Assembly: GCF_011058255.1 (NCBI RefSeq)
Contig: NZ_JAALFH010000011.1
Span: forward strand, 99,205 to 163,204
Length of the DNA: 64,000 nucleotides
From: Thioalkalivibrio sp. XN8
Lineage (GTDB): Bacteria > Pseudomonadota > Gammaproteobacteria > Steroidobacterales > XN24
Direction: 5' to 3'
Notes under the pieces: model-generated
Database searches by the model: none
The model's input: the letters and a program-made list of their open reading frames with translations, nothing else
What the model was told of the DNA's origin: nothing
Shown: one piece after another, positions 51,883 through 62,221 of the stretch
How positions within the stretch are numbered: position 1 is the stretch's first letter
How the letters are laid out: each line of letters opens with the position of its first letter
Program-made: the position numbers and the translations under genes

Positions 51883-51908
51883 TGGTGATATATCTCACTA
51901 TATCACCA
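51883..51908. promoter_or_regulatory. AT-rich inverted repeat before tolC, likely operator
   Basis: TGGTGATATA and its exact complement TATATCACCA flank a six-base centre (TCTCAC), 32 bases before the tolC start. It is AT-rich in an otherwise GC-rich region. Size and symmetry fit a dimeric repressor such as those of the TetR, MarR or PadR type. No regulator gene is next to it. Confidence 0.7.
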
Positions 51909-51939
51909 GTGCCATGAATCGAGATTGAAGGAATTCGCC

Positions 51940-53385
51940 ATGAAGCTCTATCGCCTGTGCCCGCTACTCGCCGCCCTGGCGCTGCTGGTTTCCCCGCAGG
52001 CCGGCGCCACCAGCCTGCTCGATGCCTACCGCGACGCGCTGCGCAGCGACCCGACCCTGCGCGAGGCCGCCGCGAACCGTAACGCCACCCTGGAGGCGAA
52101 GCCGCAGGCGCGCGCCGGGCTGCTGCCCCAGCTCGAAGCCACCGGCAGCTACCAGCACCAGGAATCGTCGGGCACCCAGACTTTCACCACCCTGGCGGGT
52201 GACGACGTCGTCACGCTGTCTACGGGCTTTCGCCAGGAAGTCGAGCCCAACCGCAGCTGGCAGCTGCGCGTGACCCAGACGCTGTTCCGCTGGGACCAGT
52301 GGGTTGCGCTGCGCCAGGCCGACAAGCAGCTGGCGCAGGCCGAGGCCCAGTTCCGGGCCGCCGAGCAGGACCTGATGGCAAGGGTCGCCAGGCGCTATTT
52401 CGACGTGCTCGGCGCCCGCGCCACGCTGGACGCCGCCGAGGCGGCGCGCGAGGCGATCGGCCGCCAGCTGGAGCAGGCGGAGAAGCGCTTCGAGGTGGGC
52501 CTCTCGGCCATCACCGACGTGCAGGAGGCCCGGGCCAGCTTCGACGCGGCGACGGCAGGGCTGATCGAGGCCAAGCGGGCCTATGCCGTGGCCCGCGAAT
52601 TCCTGCGGGAGATCACCGGCGAGTATTACGAGGACCTGGCGGATGCCGGCGGCGACACGCCGCTGATCACGCCCGACCCGGCCGACGTCGAGCAGTGGGT
52701 CGAGATCGCCCTGACCCGCAACCTCAACCTCGAGGCGGCCCGCCTGTCCGCCGAGATCAGCCGCGACGGAATCGAGCTGCAGCGGGCCGGCCACTACCCC
52801 ACGCTGGAACTGTTCGCCTCGCGCGGCAACACGCGGATCACGTCCGAGCGCCAGACCATCCCGGAGACCCTGCCGGGCGACCCGGCGCCGGATCCCCAGC
52901 CGTTCCAGCCGGCCAACAGCGACTCCTGGCAGGACGCCTACGGGTTGCAGGTCCGCGTGCCGATCTACTCCGGCGGCGCCGTTGCCTCCAACGTGCGGGA
53001 GGCCACCTTCCGCCACGAGGCCAGCCAGCAGCAACTGGAGCGCGTCGCCCGCGAGACCGAGCGCGCGACCCGCGACGCCTACCTGTCGGTGACCGCCGAG
53101 ATCAGTCGCGTGCAGGCCCTGGCGCAGGCCGTCGAGTCCAGCGAAACCGCCCTGCGCGCCACGGAGGCCGGCTTCGAGGTCGGTACCCGCACCACGGTCG
53201 ACGTGCTCCAGTCGCGCCGGCAGCTGTTCGAGGCCCAGCGGGATTACGCCAACAGCCGGTACACCTACCTGGTGAACGCGCTCCGCCTGAAGCTGGCGGC
53301 GGGCACGCTGCAGGAAGCGGACATCGCCCTGGTCGACAGCTGGCTCAAGCCCGCGGCCGAGGTCCCGCCGCCGACCCAGCCCTGA
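51940..53385 (+). CDS. tolC: TolC-family outer-membrane efflux protein
   Basis: TolC forms the outer-membrane channel of type I secretion and tripartite efflux systems. The 481 residues start with a signal peptide (MKLYRLCPLLAALALLVSP, then AGA), followed by SLLDAYRDALRSDPTLREA, the repeated helical hairpins and beta strands (ITDVQEARASFDAA; VGTRTTVDVLQSRRQLFEA). A TTG five codons upstream is in frame, but the ATG at 51940 follows AAGGAA. Partner pump genes are not adjacent. It converges on waaA. Confidence 0.93.
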   Translation: MKLYRLCPLLAALALLVSPQAGATSLLDAYRDALRSDPTLREAAANRNATLEAKPQARAGLLPQLEATGSYQHQESSGTQTFTTLAGDDVVTLSTGFRQEVEPNRSWQLRVTQTLFRWDQWVALRQADKQLAQAEAQFRAAEQDLMARVARRYFDVLGARATLDAAEAAREAIGRQLEQAEKRFEVGLSAITDVQEARASFDAATAGLIEAKRAYAVAREFLREITGEYYEDLADAGGDTPLITPDPADVEQWVEIALTRNLNLEAARLSAEISRDGIELQRAGHYPTLELFASRGNTRITSERQTIPETLPGDPAPDPQPFQPANSDSWQDAYGLQVRVPIYSGGAVASNVREATFRHEASQQQLERVARETERATRDAYLSVTAEISRVQALAQAVESSETALRATEAGFEVGTRTTVDVLQSRRQLFEAQRDYANSRYTYLVNALRLKLAAGTLQEADIALVDSWLKPAAEVPPPTQP

Positions 53386-53403
53386 CGCCGCCGCCGGCGC
53401 CCC

Positions 53404-54681
53404 TCAAGGGGGGCCGTCCAGCAACGGCGCCAGCAGCCCCAGCAGTTTCTGCAGCGCGCCGCTGCTGTCGGCGGCCGCCTGGCGCGCTGCCGCGCCTCGC
53501 TCGCGGCGCAGGCCGTCGTCCTGCAGCAGGCGCGTAACCGCGTGCCCCAGGCCGGCGGCGTCCGGCACGATCTCGAGGCCGCCGGCCTCGTGCAGGAGCA
53601 GGGCGATGTCCTCGGCATTGAAGTTGTGCGGTCCGGCCAGGACGGGCACGGACAGGGCCGCCGGCTCCAGCAGGTTGTGCCCCCCGATCGGCACCAGGCT
53701 GCCGCCGACGAAAGCGACATCCGCGGCCGCGTAGAACGTCGTCAACTCGCCGAGCGTGTCGACGAGGTAAACCGGGTCATCGCCTCCCGGCAGGCGTCCC
53801 GAGGAACGCCGCACGAAGCTCGTGCCCCGCCGCGCCAGCAGGTCGGCCACGCCGTCGAAGCGGTCCGGGTGACGCGGCACCAGCAGCAACAGCGCCGAGC
53901 CGACCTGCTCGCGCACCCGGTCGTGGGCCTGGAGCGCGGCCAGCTCCTCGCCGTCGTGGGTGCTCGCAGCGATCCAGATCGGGCGTTCGCCGGCATTCTC
54001 GCGCCGCCAGGCCAGCCCTGTCTCGACCAGTCCGGCAGGTATCCGGAGGTCGGCCTTCAGGTTGCCGGTCACGACGGTGCGCGCCGGCTCCGCCCCGAGC
54101 AGGCGGAACCGCTCGGCGTCCTGACGGCTCTGTGCGGCCACGACGACGCCGTGTGCGAGCACCTCGCGGAACAGCCTCCCGAAACGGCGGTAGCGGCCGA
54201 CCGAGCGCGGCGAGATGCGCGCGTTGGCCAGCACCAGCGGGACTTCCCGGGCGCTGCATTCCGCATACAGATTGGGCCAGAGTTCCGTCTCCATGACGAT
54301 GGCCAGCCGGGGCCGCATGCGCTCGAAAAAACGGCGCACGGAGCCCGGCGTGTCGTAGGGGGCGTAGCTGTGCAGCACGCGGTCGCCGAACAGGTCGCGC
54401 ACCTGTTGCGCGCCGGTGGGGGTCACGGTGGTGATCACCACCGGGTACTCGGGATAGTCGCGCAACAACGCCTCGACCAGCGCCGACGCGGCCACGACCT
54501 CACCGACCGAGACCGCGTGGACCCAGATGCCCGGCCGCTCCAGGCGACTGCGGCCGAAGCCGAAGCGCTCCGGGAAGCGTTCGCGGTAGGCCGGGTTGCC
54601 GACGCCCTTCCAGAGCAGGACGAGGGCCACCAGAGGCAGGGCGAGATAGGAGATGAGGACGTAGAACCGGTACAAGGACAT
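53404..54681 (-). CDS. waaA: 3-deoxy-D-manno-octulosonic acid transferase WaaA (KdtA)
   Basis: WaaA attaches Kdo to lipid IV-A at the inner face of the inner membrane. The 425 residues begin with a membrane anchor (YVLISYLALPLVALVLLW), then the GT-B N-domain (WVHAVSVGEVVAASALVEAL with the conserved Glu) and the C-domain with GGSLVPIGGHNLLEPAAL. The ATG at 54681 gives MSLYRFYVL. The presence of kdkA 1 kb away suggests a mono-Kdo, phosphorylated core as in Haemophilus. It converges on tolC and is divergent from lpxL. Confidence 0.95.
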   Translation of the reverse strand: MSLYRFYVLISYLALPLVALVLLWKGVGNPAYRERFPERFGFGRSRLERPGIWVHAVSVGEVVAASALVEALLRDYPEYPVVITTVTPTGAQQVRDLFGDRVLHSYAPYDTPGSVRRFFERMRPRLAIVMETELWPNLYAECSAREVPLVLANARISPRSVGRYRRFGRLFREVLAHGVVVAAQSRQDAERFRLLGAEPARTVVTGNLKADLRIPAGLVETGLAWRRENAGERPIWIAASTHDGEELAALQAHDRVREQVGSALLLLVPRHPDRFDGVADLLARRGTSFVRRSSGRLPGGDDPVYLVDTLGELTTFYAAADVAFVGGSLVPIGGHNLLEPAALSVPVLAGPHNFNAEDIALLLHEAGGLEIVPDAAGLGHAVTRLLQDDGLRRERGAAARQAAADSSGALQKLLGLLAPLLDGPP

Positions 54682-54741
54682 AGCCCCCGGGGAGTGGCCG
54701 CGATGGTAGCACAGCGCCGGTCGCGCCTCGGCCGGGCTGGC

Positions 54742-54747
54742 TATAAT
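54742..54747 (+). promoter_or_regulatory. candidate -10 box for lpxL
   Basis: A perfect TATAAT in GCTGGCTATAATGCGG lies 38 bases before the lpxL start, in the gap shared with waaA. The -35 region is poor. Confidence 0.42.
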
Positions 54748-54785
54748 GCGGGCCACCCCGCAGCCCTGCCGCCACCGGACTCGCC

Positions 54786-55745
54786 TTGAGCTCACAACCG
54801 ACCCCGCTGTATCGCTTTCTCGGCCCCAGGTTCTGGCCGCTATGGCTGGCGCTCGGCGTGGTGCGGCTGTTGGTGGCGCTGCCCTTCGGCGCGCAATGCA
54901 TAGTCGGCCGCGGCATCGGCCGGGTCGCTTTCCTCCTCGGCGGCAAGCGCAAGGCCATCGCGGCGCGCAATCTCGAGCTGGCGTTCCCCGAGCTCGACCC
55001 TGCGGCGCGGCGCCGCCTGCTGCTGCAGCATTTCCAATCGCTCGGCATGTCGGTGATCGAGACCGGCATCTGCTGGTGGGCGAGCGACGAGCGCATTGCG
55101 CGACTGGTCGAGGTGTCCGGCCTCGAGCATGTCGAGGCCGCGCTGGCGGCCGGGCACGGCGGCATCATGCTCACCGGCCACTTCACGACGCTCGACCTGG
55201 GCGGCCGCTTCCTGACGCGGCTGGCGCCGGTGAGCGCCATGTACCGCCCGCACCGCAACCCGCTGTTCGAGGAGATCATGCGGCGCGGGCGCGAGCGCTC
55301 GGCGCGCCAGGCCTTCGTCAAGACCGACGTCCGCGCCATGATCCGGGCGCTGCGGACCAACCACCTCGTCTGGTACGCCCCGGACCAGGCCCACCAGCGC
55401 GGCAAGTACAGCGCCGTGGTGCCCTTCTTCGGCGTGCCTGCGCCAACCAACACGGCCACCTCGGCCTTCGCCCGGCTCGGCGGGGCGCCGGTCATTCCCT
55501 TCTTTCCGGTACGGCTGCCGGGCCGCGCGGGGTACCGCCTGGAGATCCTGCCGCCGCTGGCGGGCTTCCCGGGCGACGACCCGGCGGCGGACGCCGCGCG
55601 CATCAACCGGCTGCTGGAGGAGCGAATCCGGCTCTGTCCCGAGCAGTACCTCTGGGTGCACCGGCGTTTCAAGCCCGCCGGCGCGGACGGCGAGGACTAC
55701 TACGGCCCGCTGGCGCGCAGGCGCAAGCGCCGCGCCTCCTCGTAA
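54786..55745 (+). CDS. lpxL: lysophospholipid/lipid A acyltransferase LpxL family
   Basis: A 319-residue lipid A late acyltransferase (LpxL/HtrB/LpxM family) that adds a secondary acyl chain to Kdo-lipid A. The HX4D catalytic pair is His132 and Asp137 in MLTGHFTTLDLGG. Further motifs are AMYRPHRNPLFEEIM, VWYAPDQAHQRGKYSAV and LWVHRRFKP. One N-terminal helix anchors it. The start is TTG at 54786. The last 46 bases overlap the 3' end of kdkA on the other strand. LpxL versus LpxM cannot be decided. Confidence 0.92.
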   Translation: MSSQPTPLYRFLGPRFWPLWLALGVVRLLVALPFGAQCIVGRGIGRVAFLLGGKRKAIAARNLELAFPELDPAARRRLLLQHFQSLGMSVIETGICWWASDERIARLVEVSGLEHVEAALAAGHGGIMLTGHFTTLDLGGRFLTRLAPVSAMYRPHRNPLFEEIMRRGRERSARQAFVKTDVRAMIRALRTNHLVWYAPDQAHQRGKYSAVVPFFGVPAPTNTATSAFARLGGAPVIPFFPVRLPGRAGYRLEILPPLAGFPGDDPAADAARINRLLEERIRLCPEQYLWVHRRFKPAGADGEDYYGPLARRRKRRASS

Positions 55746-56431
55746 GCGGCCAGCAGCGCCTCCCAGCCCGCGGCGTCGAAGGCGGGCGCGCCCGGCTCGC
55801 CGGCAATCTTGCGCAGCGAACGCTGCAGCCGGGCGAGGTTGTCCTCGCGCCAGGACCCCGGGGGGCGAAACCGCGCCTTGTCGAAGTCCAGCAGCCACGG
55901 CGCCCCGGCCTGGTCCAGCATGACGTTGTGGGCGTTGAGGTCGGCGTGCTGCGCGCCGGCCTCGTGGAAGCGCCAGATCATGGTCCCGATCCCCGCCCAG
56001 TCGACCTCCCCGCCTGCCCCGAGGCAGCTCGACAGCGGCCGGGCGCCGGGAATGCGCACAGTCACGAGGTCCGCGCGGTACCACAGCGCCTGCCGGCGCC
56101 ACGCGGCCGCCACCGGCCGCGGCACTGGCAGGCCGAGCTCGCGCAGCCGGGCCAGCATGCGCCATTCGCGCCAGCACCGCGTCCGTTCGGCCCCGCGCCA
56201 GGCATAGAGATCGGGCACCAGGCGGCCGTACAGCCCGCCGCGCCGGTAATGCCGCACCGCCCATTGCCCGCCCGGAGCCTCGACGAACACCACCCGCGTG
56301 CGGCCGCGCTCCGCCAGGCCGGACGGACTGCGAGCCCACAGTGACGCGATGAACTCCGGGCCGGGGTCGGGCACCAGCCGGGCGTCGTAGAGCAGGCCCC
56401 AGCCGGGGCCGCGCGCGGCGGCCGGGCTCAT
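55700..56431 (-). CDS. kdkA: 3-deoxy-D-manno-octulosonic acid kinase KdkA
   Basis: KdkA phosphorylates the single Kdo of LPS. The 243 residues are a small eukaryotic-like kinase fold: VRHYRRGGLYGRLV (Lys/Arg side), the catalytic loop QHADLNAHNVML with Asp164 and Asn169, and the metal Asp182 in LLDFDKARF. ATG 56431 (MSPAAARGPGWGLLYD) is preferred over an upstream extension in the zinc-protein gene. Its end overlaps lpxL by 46 bases, convergently. It fits with waaA and lpxL as an LPS-core locus. Confidence 0.9.
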   Translation of the reverse strand: MSPAAARGPGWGLLYDARLVPDPGPEFIASLWARSPSGLAERGRTRVVFVEAPGGQWAVRHYRRGGLYGRLVPDLYAWRGAERTRCWREWRMLARLRELGLPVPRPVAAAWRRQALWYRADLVTVRIPGARPLSSCLGAGGEVDWAGIGTMIWRFHEAGAQHADLNAHNVMLDQAGAPWLLDFDKARFRPPGSWREDNLARLQRSLRKIAGEPGAPAFDAAGWEALLAAYEEARRLRLRASGP

Positions 56432-56444
56432 GGCCGCCGCCGCC

Positions 56445-56654
56445 TCAACCCGTCTCGTCCGGCCCGTCGACCAGGGTGAACACGGCACCGCAGTAAGGGC
56501 ACTTCGCGCTGCCGGTGGCCTCGATGGGCAGGTAGACGCGGGGATGGGAATTCCACAGCATCATGGCCGGCGTCGGACAGGACAGCGGCAGGTCTTCCCG
56601 GCGGACCTGGTAGTGACGCTCGGCGTTCGCCTCGAGGAGTTCGTTCTCGGCCAT
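56445..56654 (-). CDS. CHCC-type zinc-finger protein
   Basis: A 69-residue protein of the zf-CHCC family, small proteins related to the mitochondrial complex I subunit NDUFS6. The C-terminal half shows the zinc ligands: LSCPTPAMMLWNSHPRVYLP then AKCPYCGAVFTLVDGP, so Cys-His-Cys-Cys. Function in bacteria is unknown. It lies between kdkA and glnE on the same strand, 13 bases before kdkA. A TATAAT on the minus strand at 56686-56681 could serve as its promoter. Confidence 0.88.
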   Translation of the reverse strand: MAENELLEANAERHYQVRREDLPLSCPTPAMMLWNSHPRVYLPIEATGSAKCPYCGAVFTLVDGPDETG

Positions 56655-56681
56655 CTTCGTTCCTGCTGCCCGGCCCGCGCA

Positions 56682-59588
56682 TTATAGCGGGGCGGGCGCC
56701 TCCATGATGCGTTGCCACAGTTCGCGGACGCGCGACCGCAAGCCGGCCACGTCGGCCGCCGGCACCAGGCCGGGGCCGCCCGCGAGCGCGAGCCGGTGCA
56801 GCCGCTGGCGGAATTCCAGGTAAGCCTCGTGCAGCAGCGCGGCGTCCGCCGCCGCCAGCAGGCCGGCGTCCCGCAAGTCCTCCAGCTGGCGCACGTTGTC
56901 GCTCCAGCGCAGCAGGCCCGGGTGCTCCGCCGCGTGCTGGAGCACCAGGTACTGGACGATGAACTCGATGTCGGCCACGCCGCCCGCGTCCTGCTTCAGG
57001 TCGAACAGCTCGGCGGTGCCCTTCGACAGTTCGCTGCGCATGCGCTCGCGCATCGCCGCCACTTCGCCGCGCAGGCCGTCGCGGCGCACGGCTTCCACCA
57101 GCACCCGTTCGCGCAACGCCTCGAAAGCCGCGCGGACGCCGGGATCGCCGGCGACGGCGCGGGTCCGCAACAGGGCCTGGTGTTCCCAGGTCCAGGCCTG
57201 CTCGCGCTGGTAGGCCTCGAAGGCATGCAGGCTGGTGACCAGCAGCCCGCCCTTGCCGCTCGGCCGCAGGCGCGTGTCCACCTCGTACAGCACGCCCGAG
57301 CCCGTCGGCGTGGCAAGCAGGTGCACGATGCGCCGGGTCATGCGGGCGAACAGCATGCCGGCCTCGATCACCTCGGGGCCTTCGGTCTGCTGCAGCTCGC
57401 CGGCCGCGTCGTGCACGAACACCAGGTCCAGGTCGGAGCCGTAGCCGAGCTCGATCCCGCCCAGCTTGCCGTAGCCGATGACCGCCATGTGGCACGGCCT
57501 CAGGGTGTCCGTGGTCGCGCCGCACAGCGGCTGCCCGTGGCGGCGCTCGGCATCGGCGCGCGCGATGCGGATGCACGCCTCCAGCAGCACCTCGGCGATC
57601 CAGGTCAGCTGGTCGCTGACCTTCATCACCGGCAGCCGGCCCGTCAGGTCGGCGACGGCGACCCGGAACACCGCGGCCCGCTGGAAATTCCGGAGCGCAT
57701 CCATCAGCGCCTCGAGATCGTCCGGCTCCACGCCGGCGAGGCGCTCCTCCAGCTCCACCGCCAGCTGCTCGCGGCCCGGCGGCGACTCCATCACCCGGGG
57801 GTCGATCAGGTCGTCGAGCAGCAGCGGGTGCACCGCCACCTGGCTGGCGAGAAATTCGCTGCCGCCGCACAGCGTGATGAAGCGCTGCAAGGCCGCCGGG
57901 TTCTCGTTCAGAAGGGCGTAGTAGGCACTCCGGCCGCCGATCGCCGTGACCACCCGCAACAGGCGCTCCAGCGCTTCCTCCGGCGCGTCCAGGGCCGCCG
58001 CCCCCCGGGCCAGGGCCGGCACCAGCAGGTCGAGGCGCTGGCGGGCGGTCTCGTCGAGCCGCCGGTACCAGCCGGCCGCCGCCAGACCCTGCATCGCGGC
58101 CAGGGCACGCTCGGGGGCCGCGAAGCCCGCCCGGGCCAGGCCGTCACGGGCAGCCGCCTCGTTGGCGTCGGCCCGCCAGGCGGTGTCGACGGCGTCCTCG
58201 GCCGGCCCGCCGGCGGCCCCGGCAGTCTGGTGCCGGAACCAGCGGTCGACGCGCTCCAGGTGCTCGTCCAGCGCCGCGTGAAACTCGTCCCAGGCGGCAT
58301 AGCCCATCGCCACGGCCAGCCGCAGCCGCCCCGTCTCGTCCGCCGGCAACTGGTGAGTCTGGCGGTCCTGCCAGGCCTGCAGCCGGTTCTCCGTCAGCCG
58401 CAGGAAGCGCCAGGCCGCCCGCAGCTCGGTCACCGCCGCCGCCGGCAACAGCCCGGTCTCCTCCAGCCGCGCCAGCGCGGCCGGCAGGCCCTGCTGGCGC
58501 AGCCGCGGATCGGCGCCGCCGCGCAGCAGCTGCAGGCACTGGACGACGAACTCGATCTCGCGGATGCCGCCGCGGCCGAGCTTGATGTTGCCGCGCAACT
58601 CGCGCCGCTCCACCTCGGCCGCGATTTTCTGCTTCATTTCGCGCAGGGCTTCGAACAGCCCGAAGTCGAGGTAGCGCCGGAAGACGAAGGGCCGCAGGAT
58701 GTCGCGATAGAGGCCCATGCCGGCGCGATGGCCGGTGACCGCACGCGCCTTGACGTAGGCATAGCGCTCCCAGGAACGGCCGTGCTGCTGCAGGTAGTTG
58801 GCGAAGGCCGGCAGGCTCATGACCAGCGGGCCGCTCTCGCCGAACGGCCGCAATCGCATGTCGACCCGGAATACGAAACCGTCGGCCGTCGCCTCGTCCA
58901 GCAGCCGGATCAGCTGGCGCCCCGCCCGCGTGAAGAACTGCTCGTTGCTCAGGCTGCGTGCACCGTCGGTTTCGCCGGCCTCGGGGTAAAGGAAGACCAG
59001 GTCGATGTCGGACGAGAAGTTGAGTTCGCCGCCGCCGAGCTTGCCCATGGCGATCACCAGCAGGCGCTGGGGCGCGCCGTCGGCGCCGCGGGGCTCGCCG
59101 TGGCGCGCCGCCAGGCCGGCATGCACCCAGTCGGCCGCGGCGCGGATGCAGACCTCGGCCAGCTCGCTCAGGTGGCCGAGCGTCTCCTCCAGCGCTGCCC
59201 AGCCGGCGAGATCGCGCCAGGCGATGCGCAGCATTTCCTGGCGGCGAAACGCGCGCAGCCGGCTCATGGCGGCGGCCTCGTCGGCGGCCTCCTCCAGCAG
59301 CGTGGGCACCTGGGCGAGCAGCGTGCCCGGCGTCCAGTGGCGCTGCGCGGCCGCGCCGAGCGCCTGCAGCGCCGCGCCGTCCTTCAGGGCCTGCTCGCTG
59401 ACGAACTCGCTGGCCGCCCAGACCGCGGGCGCCGACTCCGCGAGGGTCTCGTCGGCGGCCAAGGCACGGGCCGCGTCCGGGGCGGCGGCGGCGAAGCGCC
59501 GCCAGCGCTCCGGCAAGTCGCGCCGCAACGACTTCGGCAGCGCTGCCAGGCCGGCGGCCACGGCATCGGTCGGGGAGGCGGGATTCAT
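56682..59588 (-). CDS. glnE: glutamine synthetase adenylyltransferase/deadenylase GlnE
   Basis: GlnE adds and removes AMP on glutamine synthetase according to PII signals. The 968 residues contain the two nucleotidyltransferase domains in the expected order: the N-terminal deadenylase with MGKLGGGELNFSSDIDLVFLY and the C-terminal adenylylase with GYGKLGGIELGYGSDLDLVF, separated by a helical regulatory domain. ATG 59588 is chosen; a TTG extension to 59630 would run into the groEL terminator. It is the next gene after groEL on the minus strand but is separated from it by that terminator. Confidence 0.96.
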   Translation of the reverse strand: MNPASPTDAVAAGLAALPKSLRRDLPERWRRFAAAAPDAARALAADETLAESAPAVWAASEFVSEQALKDGAALQALGAAAQRHWTPGTLLAQVPTLLEEAADEAAAMSRLRAFRRQEMLRIAWRDLAGWAALEETLGHLSELAEVCIRAAADWVHAGLAARHGEPRGADGAPQRLLVIAMGKLGGGELNFSSDIDLVFLYPEAGETDGARSLSNEQFFTRAGRQLIRLLDEATADGFVFRVDMRLRPFGESGPLVMSLPAFANYLQQHGRSWERYAYVKARAVTGHRAGMGLYRDILRPFVFRRYLDFGLFEALREMKQKIAAEVERRELRGNIKLGRGGIREIEFVVQCLQLLRGGADPRLRQQGLPAALARLEETGLLPAAAVTELRAAWRFLRLTENRLQAWQDRQTHQLPADETGRLRLAVAMGYAAWDEFHAALDEHLERVDRWFRHQTAGAAGGPAEDAVDTAWRADANEAAARDGLARAGFAAPERALAAMQGLAAAGWYRRLDETARQRLDLLVPALARGAAALDAPEEALERLLRVVTAIGGRSAYYALLNENPAALQRFITLCGGSEFLASQVAVHPLLLDDLIDPRVMESPPGREQLAVELEERLAGVEPDDLEALMDALRNFQRAAVFRVAVADLTGRLPVMKVSDQLTWIAEVLLEACIRIARADAERRHGQPLCGATTDTLRPCHMAVIGYGKLGGIELGYGSDLDLVFVHDAAGELQQTEGPEVIEAGMLFARMTRRIVHLLATPTGSGVLYEVDTRLRPSGKGGLLVTSLHAFEAYQREQAWTWEHQALLRTRAVAGDPGVRAAFEALRERVLVEAVRRDGLRGEVAAMRERMRSELSKGTAELFDLKQDAGGVADIEFIVQYLVLQHAAEHPGLLRWSDNVRQLEDLRDAGLLAAADAALLHEAYLEFRQRLHRLALAGGPGLVPAADVAGLRSRVRELWQRIMEAPAPL

Positions 59589-59631
59589 CGCTGCAGAGGA
59601 TAGCAGCCAGTCACCACGGGGGGCGGACAAG

Positions 59632-59663
59632 AAAAGGGCCGGGCAGCCTCGGCCGCCCGGCCC
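59632..59663 (-). terminator. intrinsic terminator of groESL
   Basis: On the minus strand GGGCCGGGC (59663-59655) pairs with GCCCGGCCC (59644-59636) around a 10-base loop and is followed by TTTT then CTTG. It lies about 26 bases after the groEL stop and shields glnE. Confidence 0.85.
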
Positions 59664-59688
59664 TCGTCAGTGCCGCTGGCGCGGATGA

Positions 59689-61347
<1,659 letters not shown>

Positions 61348-61377
61348 TTAGTGCGGTGGGAGAGGCGGACGGGGGCT

Positions 61378-61668
61378 TCAGCCCTCGAGGACGGCCATCA
61401 CGTCGTCCTCGCGCATCACGAGAACTTCGTCGTTGTTGACCTTCACCTCGGTCCCGCTGTACTTGCCGAAGAGGACGCGGTCGCCCACCTTCAGGTCCAG
61501 CGGCCGGGTCTCACCGTTCTCAAGGATCTTGCCGTTGCCCACGGCGATCACTTCACCGCGAATCGGCTTCTCGGCGGCGGTATCGGGAATCACGATGCCG
61601 CCTGGCGAGGTGCGCTCTTCCTCGAGGCGCTTGATGACGACCCGGTCATGAAGCGGACGAATCTTCAT
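61378..61668 (-). CDS. groES: co-chaperonin GroES
   Basis: The 10-kDa lid of GroEL, 96 residues. The start [20 protein letters not shown], the mobile loop [15 protein letters not shown] and the [15 protein letters not shown] strand are typical. It is the first gene of groESL with a CIRCE operator 70 bases upstream. Confidence 0.99.
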   Translation of the reverse strand: MKIRPLHDRVVIKRLEEERTSPGGIVIPDTAAEKPIRGEVIAVGNGKILENGETRPLDLKVGDRVLFGKYSGTEVKVNNDEVLVMREDDVMAVLEG

Positions 61669-61737
61669 ATTCGTATTCTCCTTGGAAAATCAATGGGTTG
61701 ATTGCTCCAACCCGGACTGTTCTTGGGGGCGAAGCTG

Positions 61738-61764
61738 TTAGCACTCGTCCCGAGTGAGTGCTAA
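61738..61764. promoter_or_regulatory. CIRCE operator for groESL
   Basis: The sequence is a perfect CIRCE: TTAGCACTC, nine bases, then GAGTGCTAA, which is the binding site of the heat-shock repressor HrcA. It overlaps the -10 edge of the groESL promoter, so bound HrcA would block transcription. HrcA must be encoded elsewhere; it is not in this window. Confidence 0.96.
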
Positions 61765-61791
61765 TAATAGGGGCGGTTCCACCGGAGTCAA
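61764..61791 (-). promoter_or_regulatory. sigma-70-type promoter of groESL
   Basis: On the minus strand TTGACT (61791-61786), a 16-base spacer and TATTAT (61769-61764) lie directly before the CIRCE. The pair fits a housekeeping promoter; I see no sigma-32 consensus there. Confidence 0.75.
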
Positions 61792-61869
61792 GGGTTATCG
61801 TCTACGCATGGCGCGAACCGGCCCGGGCGGCTATCCTTGTCCGCCACGAGATTCAGCGGGATAGCGCAA

Positions 61870-62208
61870 GTGACTGAGCCGCAATGCATTGTCGTGCTGT
61901 GCACCGCCCCGGAGGACGACACGGCCAGCCGGATCGCGCGCGCGCTGGTGGGCGACGGGCTGGCCGCCTGCGTGAATCGCCTGCCTGGCGTGGTATCGAA
62001 TTTCCGTTGGGAAGGGCGGGTCGAAGAGGAGCGCGAGACGCTGCTGGTGATCAAGTCCACCACGGCGCGCCTGGCCGAGCTGAGCGCCCGCATCAGGGCC
62101 TTGCACCCCTACGAACTTCCGGAGATCGTGGCGGTCCCTGTAAGCGGTGGCCTCGAGCCCTACCTCGACTGGGTCAGAAGCAGCGTGGCCGGCGCCCCCG
62201 GCTCATGA
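61870..62208 (+). CDS. cutA: divalent-cation tolerance protein CutA
   Basis: CutA1 is a small trimeric ferredoxin-fold protein; despite its name the role is unclear. The 112 residues show VVLCTAPEDDTASRIARALV, GLAACVNRLPGVVSNFRWEG, ETLLVIKSTTARLAELSARI and HPYELPEIVAVPV. The GTG at 61870 gives the normal length; an in-frame TTG at 61837 would add 11 unlike residues. It is divergent from groES and precedes dsbD by 13 bases, the same pairing as in E. coli. Confidence 0.95.
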   Translation: MTEPQCIVVLCTAPEDDTASRIARALVGDGLAACVNRLPGVVSNFRWEGRVEEERETLLVIKSTTARLAELSARIRALHPYELPEIVAVPVSGGLEPYLDWVRSSVAGAPGS

Positions 62209-62221
62209 ACGGCGAACCAGA

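Noticed and set aside
56712..59603. A 963-codon open frame on the plus strand opposite glnE.
   Set aside because: Same reason: a composition shadow of glnE, whose own translation carries both nucleotidyltransferase motifs.
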